Of a stretch of DNA of 27,187 bases, positions 8,200 to 15,207 are shown one piece after another. Where the stretch lies: contig SKHA01000291.1 in assembly GCA_007117185.1 (NCBI GenBank), forward strand, positions 1 to 27,187. The letters run 5' to 3'. Under the pieces are notes generated by a model, which saw only the letters and a program-made list of their open reading frames with translations, did no database searches and had not been told where the DNA came from. Position 1 is the stretch's first letter, and the number at the start of each line of letters is the position of its first letter. The position numbers and the translations under genes were made by a program. This DNA comes from Spirochaeta sp. (lineage in GTDB: Bacteria; Spirochaetota; Spirochaetia; DSM-27196; Alkalispirochaetaceae).

Positions 8200-9561
8200 A
8201 TGAAAGGTGGTCGCTCCCTCTTCGCCCGGGCGTTCCTGCTGATGCTGCTCTCCCAGGTGATCCTGGTAGCGGGGCTTTCCGGCGTCTTCGTCCTGGCGGT
8301 GCAGCGCTCGGTGGAGAGCTGGAATATCGACCGGGGGCAGCAGCTTCAGAACCTCCTCATTCCGGAGATCTCCGAGGTGTATCGGACCCAGGGTCGGCTA
8401 CCGGAGACGTATCTGCACCGGGCGCTGGATCCCTTCATCACCGGAACGGTTTCGGCGTACATCACCAACGCGACGGGAGAGGCGGTGTATCTCAACGTTG
8501 CGGGGCAGCAGTATTCAGTTCACGATCCAGTGGTGTTACAGGAGCAGCTGGAAACGTTGCCGGACATCATGGGTTCGCCTGCGGTGATTCTTGAGGGTGG
8601 CAGTGTTGTGGGGTATCTGTACACCGACACCCGGCGCTTTCGGGAGGATCTGACCAATCAGCGGCTGTTGCAGAGTCTGTTCTCCATCGCCCTTGGGGGG
8701 TCGCTGGCGGCGTTGGTGGGGGCGTTTCTGGTAGCACTGCTCTTTTCGCGCCTTATGGCCAGGCAGGCCGGGGAGCTCGCCCGGGGGATCACCGAGCTGG
8801 CCGGGGGCAGCCGTACGGTGTTGTTCCGGGCGGGAGGACCGGTTGAGCTTCAGGAGATCGCCCGCTCGGCGGCAGTTCTCCAGACCCAGCTCAGCCGGGA
8901 AGAGGAGTTGCGTCGGCGCTGGACCGAGGACATCGCCCACGATCTGCGCACCCCGGTGACGGCGTTGAAGACGCAGCTGGAGGGGATGACCGAGGGGTAC
9001 ATCGCGGTGACACCGCAACGAACGGAGCTGCTCTTCCAGGAGGTCCTGCGCATCGAGCGTCTGGTCACGGATCTGCGGGATCTCAGCCAGATGGAGTCCC
9101 CGGAGGCGTCGGTGACGATGGGTCCGGTGGATCCGGGGGCGTTCATCACGGAGGTGGGATCAGGGTATCACGCTCGCAGTCGGGAGCAGGGGGTAGAGCT
9201 GGAGGTGGAGGCCGGTGGCGGGGTCTTCTCCGGTGATGAGCACCTGCTCAGGCGGGCGGTGGGAAACGTGCTGGATAACGCCTTTCGTCACGCCCGGGGT
9301 GAGGCGCCAAAGGTGGTCCTGCGAACCCGCAGGGATACGGCTGGGTTCTGGTTCGAAGTGGAGAACAGCGGCGAGATCGCCGAGGTGGAGTTGTCCCGGG
9401 TTTTTGACCGCTTCTATCGCGGAGCAAACGCTACCGGTAGTCCCGGGTCGGGGCTGGGGCTCTCCATCGCCCGGGCGATTGTGATCCTCCACGGGGGAGC
9501 CATCGGAATGAGCTGCGGAAACGGGGTCACGACGGTGCGGATCTGTCTGCCTCCGGGGTGA
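8200..9561 (+). CDS. Sensor histidine kinase (two-component system)
   Basis: A 453-residue membrane kinase. Start 8200 is chosen because GAGGGG lies at 8185-8190 and a charged start plus hydrophobic helix (about 10-33) follow at once. Upstream in-frame codons lie inside the previous gene. An extracytoplasmic sensor segment of about 120 residues is followed by a second helix (about 158-182), a HAMP-like linker, the H-box DIAHDLRTPV with phospho-accepting His at 247, an N-box GNVLDNAFRHA near 355-365, the DRFYRG F-box and the G-box GSGLGLSIARAI. It would phosphorylate a response regulator; the obvious candidate is the convergent OmpR-type gene at 9527-10261. The gene overlaps that regulator tail-to-tail by 35 bp. 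Confidence 0.95.
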   Translation: MKGGRSLFARAFLLMLLSQVILVAGLSGVFVLAVQRSVESWNIDRGQQLQNLLIPEISEVYRTQGRLPETYLHRALDPFITGTVSAYITNATGEAVYLNVAGQQYSVHDPVVLQEQLETLPDIMGSPAVILEGGSVVGYLYTDTRRFREDLTNQRLLQSLFSIALGGSLAALVGAFLVALLFSRLMARQAGELARGITELAGGSRTVLFRAGGPVELQEIARSAAVLQTQLSREEELRRRWTEDIAHDLRTPVTALKTQLEGMTEGYIAVTPQRTELLFQEVLRIERLVTDLRDLSQMESPEASVTMGPVDPGAFITEVGSGYHARSREQGVELEVEAGGGVFSGDEHLLRRAVGNVLDNAFRHARGEAPKVVLRTRRDTAGFWFEVENSGEIAEVELSRVFDRFYRGANATGSPGSGLGLSIARAIVILHGGAIGMSCGNGVTTVRICLPPG

Positions 9562-10261
9562 AGCGGTAGCCGTAGCCGCGGACGGTTGAGATCCAGCCGC
9601 TGTCACCCAGGTGCATGCGGATGTTGGCGATGTGGGTGTCTACGGTGCGGCCGGAGCCGCTGTGCAGGTACCCCAGGCACTCCCCGAGGATGCGTTCCCG
9701 GGAGATCGCCTGGTCCGGGCGAAACGCCAGGTACGAGAGGATCTCCCACTCGGCGTTGGTGAGATGAATTTCCGTTTCGTTGAGGCTGGCTTTGCGCAGG
9801 GTGGTGTCCAGATCCAACTGCTGTGCGCCCCGATGCCAGGTTCCCCGTGTGCGGACCACGTCACCCCCCGTTGCGGCACGGCGCATCACCGCTTCGGTGC
9901 GTAGCAGCAGTTCCTTGGTGGAAAAGGGTTTCACGATGTAGTCGTCGGCGCCCAGTTCAAACCCCATCACCCGGCTCGATTCGGAGTCACGGGCGGTAAG
10001 GAAGAGGATCGGCACGTCCGATTGCTCGCGTATGCGACGGGCCACCACGAAGCCGCTGATATCCGGGAGCATCACGTCCAGGATCACCGCGTCCGGGGGT
10101 GTGGTCGCCAGCGCCTCCAGCACCGGCTGCCCCCGGTCGAACGGATGCACCTCGTAGTCGTGGAGCTGGAAGTACTCCACCACGCCGTCCAGGATGAGCT
10201 GGTTATCCTCGACGACAAAAACCCTCTTCGGGGATGCGCTGTTTCCATCCACGCCGACCAT
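9527..10261 (-). CDS. OmpR/PhoB-type response regulator
   Basis: A 244-residue regulator, counting from ATG at 10261. An in-frame GTG at 10276 is an alternative, and neither has a clear ribosome-binding site. The receiver domain (about 13-125) has the acidic pair E18-D19, the phosphorylatable Asp62 in ILDVMLPD, the conserved Thr in FLTARD and the Lys in IVKPFS. The C-terminal winged-helix DNA-binding domain (about 145-240) has LTNAEWEILSYLA, the recognition helix region RTVDTHIANIRMHLG and the terminal wing TVRGYGYRF. It is most likely the partner of the kinase encoded convergently at 8200-9561. A tandem TTGAC repeat array in front of its start (10278-10309) could be its own operator. Confidence 0.94.
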   Translation of the reverse strand: MVGVDGNSASPKRVFVVEDNQLILDGVVEYFQLHDYEVHPFDRGQPVLEALATTPPDAVILDVMLPDISGFVVARRIREQSDVPILFLTARDSESSRVMGFELGADDYIVKPFSTKELLLRTEAVMRRAATGGDVVRTRGTWHRGAQQLDLDTTLRKASLNETEIHLTNAEWEILSYLAFRPDQAISRERILGECLGYLHSGSGRTVDTHIANIRMHLGDSGWISTVRGYGYRFTPEADRSAPS

Positions 10262-10277
10262 ACTACCGCAGAACACA

Positions 10278-10310
10278 GATTGACGAAACGGATTGACGAA
10301 ACCTTGACAG
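10278..10310. promoter_or_regulatory. Tandem TTGAC direct repeats between regulator and BON gene
   Basis: GATTGACGAAAC occurs at 10278-10289 and again at 10291-10302, followed by TTGACAG from 10304. The three TTGAC cores are spaced 13 and 11 bp apart, about one helical turn, as in binding sites of OmpR/PhoB-family dimers. The array lies between the response-regulator start (10261, minus) and the BON-domain gene (10367, plus), so it could control either or both. TATCAT at 10341-10346 is a possible -10 box for the BON gene, without a good -35 at the right distance. Confidence 0.45.
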
Positions 10311-10366
10311 TTTCCCGGCAGTTCCTTGGCAGAACCCTTCTATCATTGGAGTCAGGAGGAATCGAT

Positions 10367-10627
10367 ATGGCACATACAGACTACGACAGGATGAGAGATC
10401 AGGTTCAGAAACGGATCAATCAGGAACCGGCGATCGCCGACCCATCCAGAATCAGCGTCCGCGCAGAGAAGGTGGGGGGGCTGTTCAAACGCCACCCCGT
10501 GGTGATTCTTGAAGGGACGATCAGCAACGAGTCCGAGGGCAGCCGTGCCGCGGAGGTAGCCCGGGCGGTTCTTGGTGACAGCGACGCCGTCGAGATCGAA
10601 AACCGGCTGGTAGTTCCGCTGATCTGA
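10367..10627 (+). CDS. Small BON-domain protein
   Basis: An 86-residue protein with an excellent ribosome-binding site, AGGAGGA at 10354-10360. Residues about 15-86 form one BON domain: an alpha-beta pattern ending in HPVVILEGTISNESEGSRAAEVARAVLGDSDAVEIENRLVV, with the typical 'V.L.G.V.....' strand and a terminal hydrophobic strand. BON domains bind phospholipids or other macromolecules and are common in envelope-stress proteins such as OsmY and BamE-associated factors. This one has no signal peptide, so it is probably cytoplasmic. It follows the response regulator's promoter region divergently and is probably regulated by it (inference). Transcription ends at the strong hairpin at 10664-10705. 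Confidence 0.82.
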   Translation: MAHTDYDRMRDQVQKRINQEPAIADPSRISVRAEKVGGLFKRHPVVILEGTISNESEGSRAAEVARAVLGDSDAVEIENRLVVPLI

Positions 10628-10663
10628 ACGCTCTCGCACCAGTAATTGTTCGATCGAAAAAGA

Positions 10664-10705
10664 GAACCCCTGTCGTCCCTGGGGGAGAGGGATGACAGGG
10701 GTTTC
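10664..10705. terminator. Bidirectional hairpin terminator
   Basis: The arms 10664-10680 and 10688-10705 pair over 17 bp with one bulge and one G-U pair and a short loop. On the minus strand the stem is followed by CTTTTTCG, so it ends the DUF4168 gene. It also lies 37 bp behind the BON gene on the plus strand, where no T-tract follows. Confidence 0.85.
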
Positions 10706-10731
10706 AATGTGTCTGAGTTGTTGGGGCTGGT

Positions 10732-11187
10732 TTACTGCAGGTTTGCCAGTGCCTGCTGCAGTGTCGGGTCCTGCTGGACCTCAATCACCAGCTCGTTGAA
10801 GCGAGCCACCGAGAGGCCTGCATCTTCTACAAGGGCGATCATATCTTCCTGATTGGCCATCTGGATATCGCCGATATCGCCGATCACCTCCTGATACGCT
10901 CTCGCTTCGGCCTGTTCAACCGTTGAGGGTACCGATCCGGTGGCCTGAACCTCCTGATGGATCTGCATAAAGCGATCGTTATCAAGGGGGGCCTGGGTGA
11001 TAATCGCTTCGATCTCCGAGTTGACCCGCTGCTGCACCTCCTGGACGCCCATCAGCGCAACGGCGAAGTTTTCGAACTCCCTGGAATCCGGGTCCACCTG
11101 TGCGGTGGCCACACCGGCGGTTACCACCATCATTACAAGAGCGGCTACAATCAGCCTTGTCACTTTGTCTGTTCTGCATCGTTTCAT
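10732..11187 (-). CDS. Exported DUF4168-type protein
   Basis: A 151-residue protein with a signal peptide (charged start, hydrophobic LIVAALVMMVVTAGVATAQ, cleavage near residue 30). The mature part is predicted all-helical and ends in RFNELVIEVQQDPTLQQALANL, very like the C-terminus of DUF4168 proteins (FNxIaxalqsDPxLqqri). The function of that family is unknown; members are found in the periplasm of many Gram-negative bacteria. The gene is convergent with the BON gene across a shared terminator. TTGACA about 45 bp upstream of the ATG (minus strand, 11237-11232) with TGACAT 17 bp on is a weak promoter candidate overlapping the stop of the GtrA gene. Confidence 0.75.
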   Translation of the reverse strand: MKRCRTDKVTRLIVAALVMMVVTAGVATAQVDPDSREFENFAVALMGVQEVQQRVNSEIEAIITQAPLDNDRFMQIHQEVQATGSVPSTVEQAEARAYQEVIGDIGDIQMANQEDMIALVEDAGLSVARFNELVIEVQQDPTLQQALANLQ

Positions 11188-11233
11188 ACGTCACAACCTA
11201 TCGAAGCGATGTCAGTGTCCCGACCAGATCGTG

Positions 11234-11671
11234 TCAAGATTCTGCAAATTCCGGGGTCTCGACGCGAAAGACCCAGCGTCTGTCCAGGAAGTATTTCAGC
11301 GTGTATCCCCCAACCAACCCGATCGTCCCTCCCAGATAGTGGGCACCTTCGGTGGGTATCAGGTAGAAAAACGTGAGCTCCGTACCCCAGAAGAGGGCGG
11401 TGGTGAACACCCCCATCAGGGTGTAGAGGGCAAAGGTTTGCATATTGTGGGCTGCGTCCCGGGTGTGGTAGCGGAAGATCCAGCGCTTGTCCAGGACGTA
11501 TTTGGTGACCAGACCGGTGGCAGTTCCCGCCAGCATTCCCAGGTAGACCGCCGCATCAGCAGGCATTACCAGGGCAGCCGCAGCGGTGGCCACGATCCAC
11601 TGGGTGCCCATGTTCACCCCCGTGGCAATCGCCGCAAAGAGGGCGTACCGGAGTGCCAGAGACGCTACCAC
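11234..11671 (-). CDS. GtrA-like membrane protein
   Basis: A protein of about 145 residues with four membrane helices and the two characteristic GtrA loops, TKYVLDKRWIF and LKYFLDRRWVF. GtrA-family proteins take part in moving polyprenyl-phosphate-linked sugars across the cytoplasmic membrane during glycan synthesis. The GTG at 11671 is preferred because family members start directly before helix 1 (LALRYALFAAIA); it overlaps the end of the UbiA-like gene by 7 bp. A longer GTG start at 11725 is possible, and neither has a good ribosome-binding site. Adjacent UbiA-type prenyltransferase suggests a polyprenyl-phospho-pentose pathway (inference). Confidence 0.85.
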   Translation of the reverse strand: MVASLALRYALFAAIATGVNMGTQWIVATAAAALVMPADAAVYLGMLAGTATGLVTKYVLDKRWIFRYHTRDAAHNMQTFALYTLMGVFTTALFWGTELTFFYLIPTEGAHYLGGTIGLVGGYTLKYFLDRRWVFRVETPEFAES

Positions 11672-12504
11672 TGGTACGCCCAGATAATGACACCCAGCCA
11701 GATCGCTACCGTCCCCTGAATCCACCGATCGTGCAGGACCAGGTCGGCCACGTCGCCACCCTTGCCTTGCGCTACCACCCGCAGCAGATAGCGGAGCAGA
11801 CCAAATACAACCAGCGGGACGGTGTACAGTAGTCGGGATGCCACGAAGCGACGCTGGACCTCCGGGTCAATCACGTAAAACGCGTAGGTGACAATGGTCA
11901 GTACCGCAGCGATAACCAAATAGATCGTAACCAGCTCAGGCGTGTACTCCGCAAGGACCGACCGATGGGTTGTTGCCTCTGCATGCTGCAGCTCTTCCCG
12001 GCGCTTGCCGAAACCCAGAAAGAGCGAGAGGAAGAAGGTAACCAGGACCATCCAGTGGGACACCGGAACGCTGATCGCTACCGCGCCGGCGACCACCCGT
12101 AGCATGAACCCGGCAGCAATGACCATGATGTCCACCAAAACGACGTGCTTTAGTGTCAACGTGTAAGCTATGTTGATACCCAGATACGCTGCTACGATGG
12201 CACCGACGTTCCGGCTCACCGCCAGCGCGAGAGCGATCGCCACCGAAGCAAGAATCGCAACAAAAACCACCGCAACCCGCGGCGACACCCTCCCCGACGC
12301 CACCGGCCGGTAGCGCTTAACAGGGTGCCGTGCGTCCCGCTCGCGGTCAACCACATCGTTACCGGAATACACTGCGGAAGAAGCCAGAGAAAATGCCCCC
12401 ATAGTCAGCAACACCGCCAGCACCGCCTCCGGGTCAAGAAACCGGAAAGAAAAGAGCATCGGCGCCAGGACAAACAGGCTCTTCACCCAGTGGCCAGGGC
12501 GCAT
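11665..12504 (-). CDS. UbiA-family prenyltransferase, decaprenyl-phosphate phosphoribosyltransferase-like
   Basis: A 279-residue polytopic membrane protein. Start ATG at 12504 lies just behind the stop of the PfkB gene. A GTG at 12525 inside that gene is possible, while the longer upstream frame is a shadow of the kinase. It opens with MRPGHWVKSLFVLAP, which matches the RPxQWxKN start of 5-phospho-alpha-D-ribosyl-1-diphosphate:decaprenyl-phosphate transferases rather than quinone prenyltransferases. The first Asp-rich motif is NDVVDRERDARHP with KRYRPVASG, and the second region is LKHVVLVDIMVIAAGFMLR. The family enzyme transfers phosphoribose or a prenyl group at the cytoplasmic membrane. Neighbours are a GtrA protein and a sugar kinase in the same direction, consistent with a lipid-linked sugar pathway. 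The exact substrate is not proven. Confidence 0.82.
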   Translation of the reverse strand: MRPGHWVKSLFVLAPMLFSFRFLDPEAVLAVLLTMGAFSLASSAVYSGNDVVDRERDARHPVKRYRPVASGRVSPRVAVVFVAILASVAIALALAVSRNVGAIVAAYLGINIAYTLTLKHVVLVDIMVIAAGFMLRVVAGAVAISVPVSHWMVLVTFFLSLFLGFGKRREELQHAEATTHRSVLAEYTPELVTIYLVIAAVLTIVTYAFYVIDPEVQRRFVASRLLYTVPLVVFGLLRYLLRVVAQGKGGDVADLVLHDRWIQGTVAIWLGVIIWAYQW

Positions 12505-12508
12505 CAAC

Positions 12509-13525
12509 TCAAACAGTGCCTTCACCCAGTATTCCGTTGCGCAGGGAAGTGATGGTGGCCACGTCGAACTGGGCACCGGTTCGCTGAATGATCTCCTCCG
12601 CCAACAACCCGGCGATCTCGCCGCAGCGCTGCCGGTGGAAACCCCGGGCCATCCCCGCCAGAAATCCGGCGGCGTACATATCTCCTGCCCCGGTTGTGTC
12701 CCGGGGAACAACCAGGTTTCCCCCCACCCGGGTGAACTGCAGCGCCCCGTCCCCATCCTTCCAGGCGAGGACCGACCCATCCTTGCCAGCCTTCAGCGCC
12801 ACTGTATCGACCATCTCCGCCAGAGCACCGGCGGCAGCGTCCCCCTCAAGATCCAGCAGGATCGCCGCCTCTCGCCCGTTGGCAAAGACAACGTCCACCC
12901 AGTCCCCCAGAAGCTCAAGAAAATCGCTGCGATAGCGCTCCACCGCAAAGGGATCAGCAAGATCGAAGACGATGCGCCCTCCCTCCTCACGGGTCACCGC
13001 CATCGCCCGGCGAATCGCCGCCTTCTGCGTCTCCGTGTCCCACATATAACCGGTGAAGTAGAGGATGCCCCCGCCCCGCACCGTTTCCCGCAGGAGCGGT
13101 TCGTCAAGATCAGCGGTACCGAACTCCTGACACATACCGAGGTGGGTGTTCATCGTCCGCTCACCGTCATCGGTAACCAGAATGATACTTGAACCGGTGG
13201 CCCCCTCCCCGCGAACCAGCCGGGAGGTGATCCCGTAGTCCCGGACCTGGCGGTCATAGGTCAGCCCGAACCCATCGTTACCAATCTTCCCGCAGATCAC
13301 CCCCGGCGTCCCCAGCCCCGCCAACGCCAGCAGGGTGTTGGGCCCCGACCCGCCGGGATGATACTGGGGCTCCTTCCCGGAGAAATGCTGGAGAATCTCC
13401 TGCTGCCGGTCCTGGCTGACCAGGTGCATAATGCCCTTGTCCAGCCCCAGCACCACCAGGTCTTCATCTGAGGCATGAAACACAACGTCAATCAAGGGAT
13501 TACCAATGCCGAATACTGAAACCAT
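12509..13525 (-). CDS. PfkB-family carbohydrate/nucleoside kinase (adenosine-kinase-like)
   Basis: A 338-residue cytoplasmic kinase. It starts at ATG 13525 (MVSVFGIGNPLIDVV), where the PfkB fold begins; the open frame upstream overlaps a terminator and is not coding. PfkB signatures are GGSGPNTLLALAGLG with the Gly-Gly substrate clamp near residue 54, a lid region GATGSSIILV, and the anion-hole/catalytic motif DTTGAGDMYAAGFLAG near 285-300 with the base Asp in GAGD. The opening and the LVSQDRQQEIL segment resemble adenosine/ribokinase-like members in bacteria. There is no ribosome-binding site, and a TATACT -10 box lies 7 nt before the ATG, so the mRNA may be leaderless. The end overlaps or abuts the UbiA-like gene. 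Confidence 0.88.
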   Translation of the reverse strand: MVSVFGIGNPLIDVVFHASDEDLVVLGLDKGIMHLVSQDRQQEILQHFSGKEPQYHPGGSGPNTLLALAGLGTPGVICGKIGNDGFGLTYDRQVRDYGITSRLVRGEGATGSSIILVTDDGERTMNTHLGMCQEFGTADLDEPLLRETVRGGGILYFTGYMWDTETQKAAIRRAMAVTREEGGRIVFDLADPFAVERYRSDFLELLGDWVDVVFANGREAAILLDLEGDAAAGALAEMVDTVALKAGKDGSVLAWKDGDGALQFTRVGGNLVVPRDTTGAGDMYAAGFLAGMARGFHRQRCGEIAGLLAEEIIQRTGAQFDVATITSLRNGILGEGTV

Positions 13526-13531
13526 GCCGAG

Positions 13532-13537
13532 AGTATA
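13532..13537 (-). promoter_or_regulatory. Candidate -10 box directly before the PfkB gene
   Basis: TATACT on the minus strand (13537 to 13532) is a 5-of-6 match to TATAAT and ends 6 nt before the ATG at 13525. Transcription would start at or next to the start codon. No good -35 is seen; the T-tract of the upstream terminator occupies that place. Confidence 0.35.
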
Positions 13538-13551
13538 GGCGAAACGAAACC

Positions 13552-13589
13552 AAAAAAAAACGGCCTCCCCGTTCAGGGAGACCGCTTTT
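13552..13589. terminator. Hairpin terminator, probably bidirectional
   Basis: CGGCCTCCC (13561-13569) pairs with GGGAGACCG (13576-13584), with one mismatch and a short loop. On the minus strand it is followed by nine T residues, so it ends the RRM/small-protein operon. On the plus strand it is followed by CTTTTT. Confidence 0.88.
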
Positions 13590-13629
13590 TGGTCGTAACG
13601 TTCACACGATTGGCAACCGGCGCAGCCGG

Positions 13630-13860
13630 TCACCGACCGGTGTCGTCGGTGTTGCTTTCTTCGTCGTCGTTTTCCTGGTCGTCTTCGTCCGGGATGAACT
13701 GGTGATCCACCGGTCCACCCGGATTCAAATATTCCAGGTAGGAGGTATCTTCGGCTCCGGTATCGGCGCGTTCCGCCTTTTCCCGTCGCTTGATCTCCTG
13801 CTTCTTTTTTTTGTTCAGCTCGCGCCGACGCTTTTCACCGCTGTAGTTGTTACGCGCCAT
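13630..13860 (-). CDS. Small highly charged hypothetical protein
   Basis: A 76-residue protein with a strongly basic N-terminal half (MARNNYSGEKRRRELNKKKK, a likely helix rich in Lys/Arg/Glu) and a very acidic C-terminal tail (PDEDDQENDDEESNTDD). The ATG follows the stop of the RRM gene by 5 nt, so the two are translationally coupled. Similar short MxRNNYS-EKR...KKK proteins occur in many bacteria without a known function. Nucleic-acid or ribosome association is plausible given the charge and the RNA-binding neighbour, but this is inference. The operon ends at the hairpin at 13552-13589. Confidence 0.75.
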   Translation of the reverse strand: MARNNYSGEKRRRELNKKKKQEIKRREKAERADTGAEDTSYLEYLNPGGPVDHQFIPDEDDQENDDEESNTDDTGR

Positions 13861-13865
13861 CCCGC

Positions 13866-14228
13866 TCAGTAAGCGCCGTAGCCGCCGCGTCCACCGCCGC
13901 CACCGCCACCGTAGCCGCCGCGTCCGCCGCCACCACCGCCGCCACCGCGACGTCCACCACCACCACCGCCACCACCTTCGGTGCGGGGCTGCGCTTCATT
14001 TACGCGCAGGGGGCGACCATCAAGGTCTGCGCCGTTCATCTGCTCAACAGCAGTTGCCGCGGCGTTGTCGTCTTCCATCTCCACGAAACCGAAGCCCCGG
14101 CTGCGGCCGGTGTCCCGGTCTACCACAATTCGGGCATCCGTAACGGTGCCGAAGTTGGAAAACGCGGAGCGGAGACCTTCTTCTTCCGTACGGAAGCTCA
14201 GGTTACCTACATAGAGTGTCTTTGCCAT
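13866..14228 (-). CDS. RRM-type RNA-binding protein with glycine-rich tail
   Basis: A 120-residue protein. Residues 1-80 form a single RNA recognition motif with RNP2 LYVGNL (4-9) and RNP1 RGFGFVEM (about 44-51), containing the aromatic residues that stack on RNA bases. Residues about 85-120 are almost only Gly, Arg and Tyr (GGGGRRGG, GGYGGGG), a low-complexity RGG-like tail. This is the cyanobacterial/proteobacterial Rbp type, often induced by cold. The ribosome-binding site AGGAAGGA precedes the ATG. The first gene of a two-gene unit, it is followed at once by the small charged protein. The upstream 250 bp without a gene could hold a long regulatory leader, but no clear element was recognised. 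Confidence 0.93.
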   Translation of the reverse strand: MAKTLYVGNLSFRTEEEGLRSAFSNFGTVTDARIVVDRDTGRSRGFGFVEMEDDNAAATAVEQMNGADLDGRPLRVNEAQPRTEGGGGGGGGRRGGGGGGGGRGGYGGGGGGGRGGYGAY

Positions 14229-14481
14229 CTGGGTCCTTCCTCTTGGGGAAGATAGTGCTGATCCGGTTCATTCTCACGACGGAACTGCGTCTGAGGCACG
14301 CCGGGGATTACCATCCACCCCTTTCAATAATGTATGGTCCGTCGAGATGTTTCGGTAGGGGGAGTTTTTCTATGCAAAGGCAAGTTAACGTTTCCATCCG
14401 AGCAGTCTACAATCGTACCTGTCTCAGTGTGCCCCGAAAATGGAAGTTTGGCAAGTACTTTCGGTTCACAGCCGATCTATT
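14229..14481. other. Intergenic region upstream of the RRM gene
   Basis: About 250 bp without a supported gene between the thioredoxin-like stop and the RRM start. It is less GC-rich than its surroundings. No terminator with a T-tract was found behind the thioredoxin-like gene, and no convincing promoter pair was found for the RRM gene. A long 5' leader, as in cold-shock type genes, would fit but is not shown. Confidence 0.5.
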
Positions 14482-15207
14482 TCAGTCCAGACGGCTCATT
14501 TCCAGTAACTCCTGCCACCGGCGGGCCTGGAGATCCCATCGCCAGAGGGTTTGTACCGCACCCCGCTGCGCCGGCGGCTCAACCGGAACGCCCAGCAGGG
14601 TGGCAGATGCCACGTCACGCAGGTACAGAAACGTCTCGTCACGATCGTACTCTTCCAGCCGCGGGGGCAGCCCCGCGTCCTGGCTGTACCAGATCGCCCC
14701 ACCGTCGTTCCAGAGCGTTCCCACCACTCCCAGACGGAAGACCGCGCCGCGCAATCCATCCCGGGTCGCGTCATTCTCTGACGGTACCGCCGCAGATCTT
14801 CGACCCGACCCGGCCAGCGGGGCCAGCGCCGAGAGGAGTACCTGCGAGGAGACGGCACCACGAATGCGGCGCATCTCTTCACCATCGCTGCCCAGGATGA
14901 TCATCGAAGGCAGTCGCTGCACCTCCCAGTGGCGCCAGCCAGGATCGCTGTCGGGAATGCGCACCGGAATGAAACCGGCGTTGACCAAACTGACCACCTC
15001 CGGTCGGTCCAGAACATTCTCATCCAGCCAGACACAGGGGTCGCACCACGCTCCGGCGGTAACCAGGACCAGCACTGGTGTTCCCCGTTGCTGCGCCTCA
15101 GCCAGAGCGGCTTCACTGTCGGTGCGCCACGTAATCGTTTCCGCCTGGACAATCGCGAAGGATCCCGCAACCATTGCTACCAGCACCATCGTCTGCGGTC
15201 TGATCAC
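14482..15207 (-). CDS. Exported thioredoxin-like protein with CxxC motif
   Basis: A 241-residue protein with a signal peptide (MIRPQTMVLVAMVAGSFAIVQA, cleavage near residue 22). It is followed by a thioredoxin-fold segment in which VLVLVTAGAWCDPCVWLDENVL holds the redox pair C53-x-x-C56 and LPSMIILGSDG carries the usual cis-proline strand. Residues about 145-241 form an additional C-terminal part of unknown type with no further cysteines, possibly a substrate domain. It probably acts in the periplasm as a thiol oxidoreductase of the DUF255/thioredoxin_7 kind. The GTG start overlaps the recR stop (GTGA), with GGGAGGTGG upstream, so it is translated with recR although its function seems unrelated. 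Confidence 0.8.
   Translation of the reverse strand: MIRPQTMVLVAMVAGSFAIVQAETITWRTDSEAALAEAQQRGTPVLVLVTAGAWCDPCVWLDENVLDRPEVVSLVNAGFIPVRIPDSDPGWRHWEVQRLPSMIILGSDGEEMRRIRGAVSSQVLLSALAPLAGSGRRSAAVPSENDATRDGLRGAVFRLGVVGTLWNDGGAIWYSQDAGLPPRLEEYDRDETFLYLRDVASATLLGVPVEPPAQRGAVQTLWRWDLQARRWQELLEMSRLD

Noticed and set aside
10326..10341. TTGGCAGA-N4-TTCT as a sigma-54 promoter of the BON gene
   Set aside because: The -12 element lacks both G and the right order, leaving only the -24 half.
12505..12780. Longer N-terminus of the UbiA-like protein
   Set aside because: The added residues are Pro/Trp/Arg-rich shadow of the PfkB gene, and the family starts at the RPGHW motif.
13866..13980. Repetitive CCGCCACC tract as a DNA repeat or CRISPR-like array
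   Set aside because: It is the codon pattern of the glycine-rich tail of the RRM protein.
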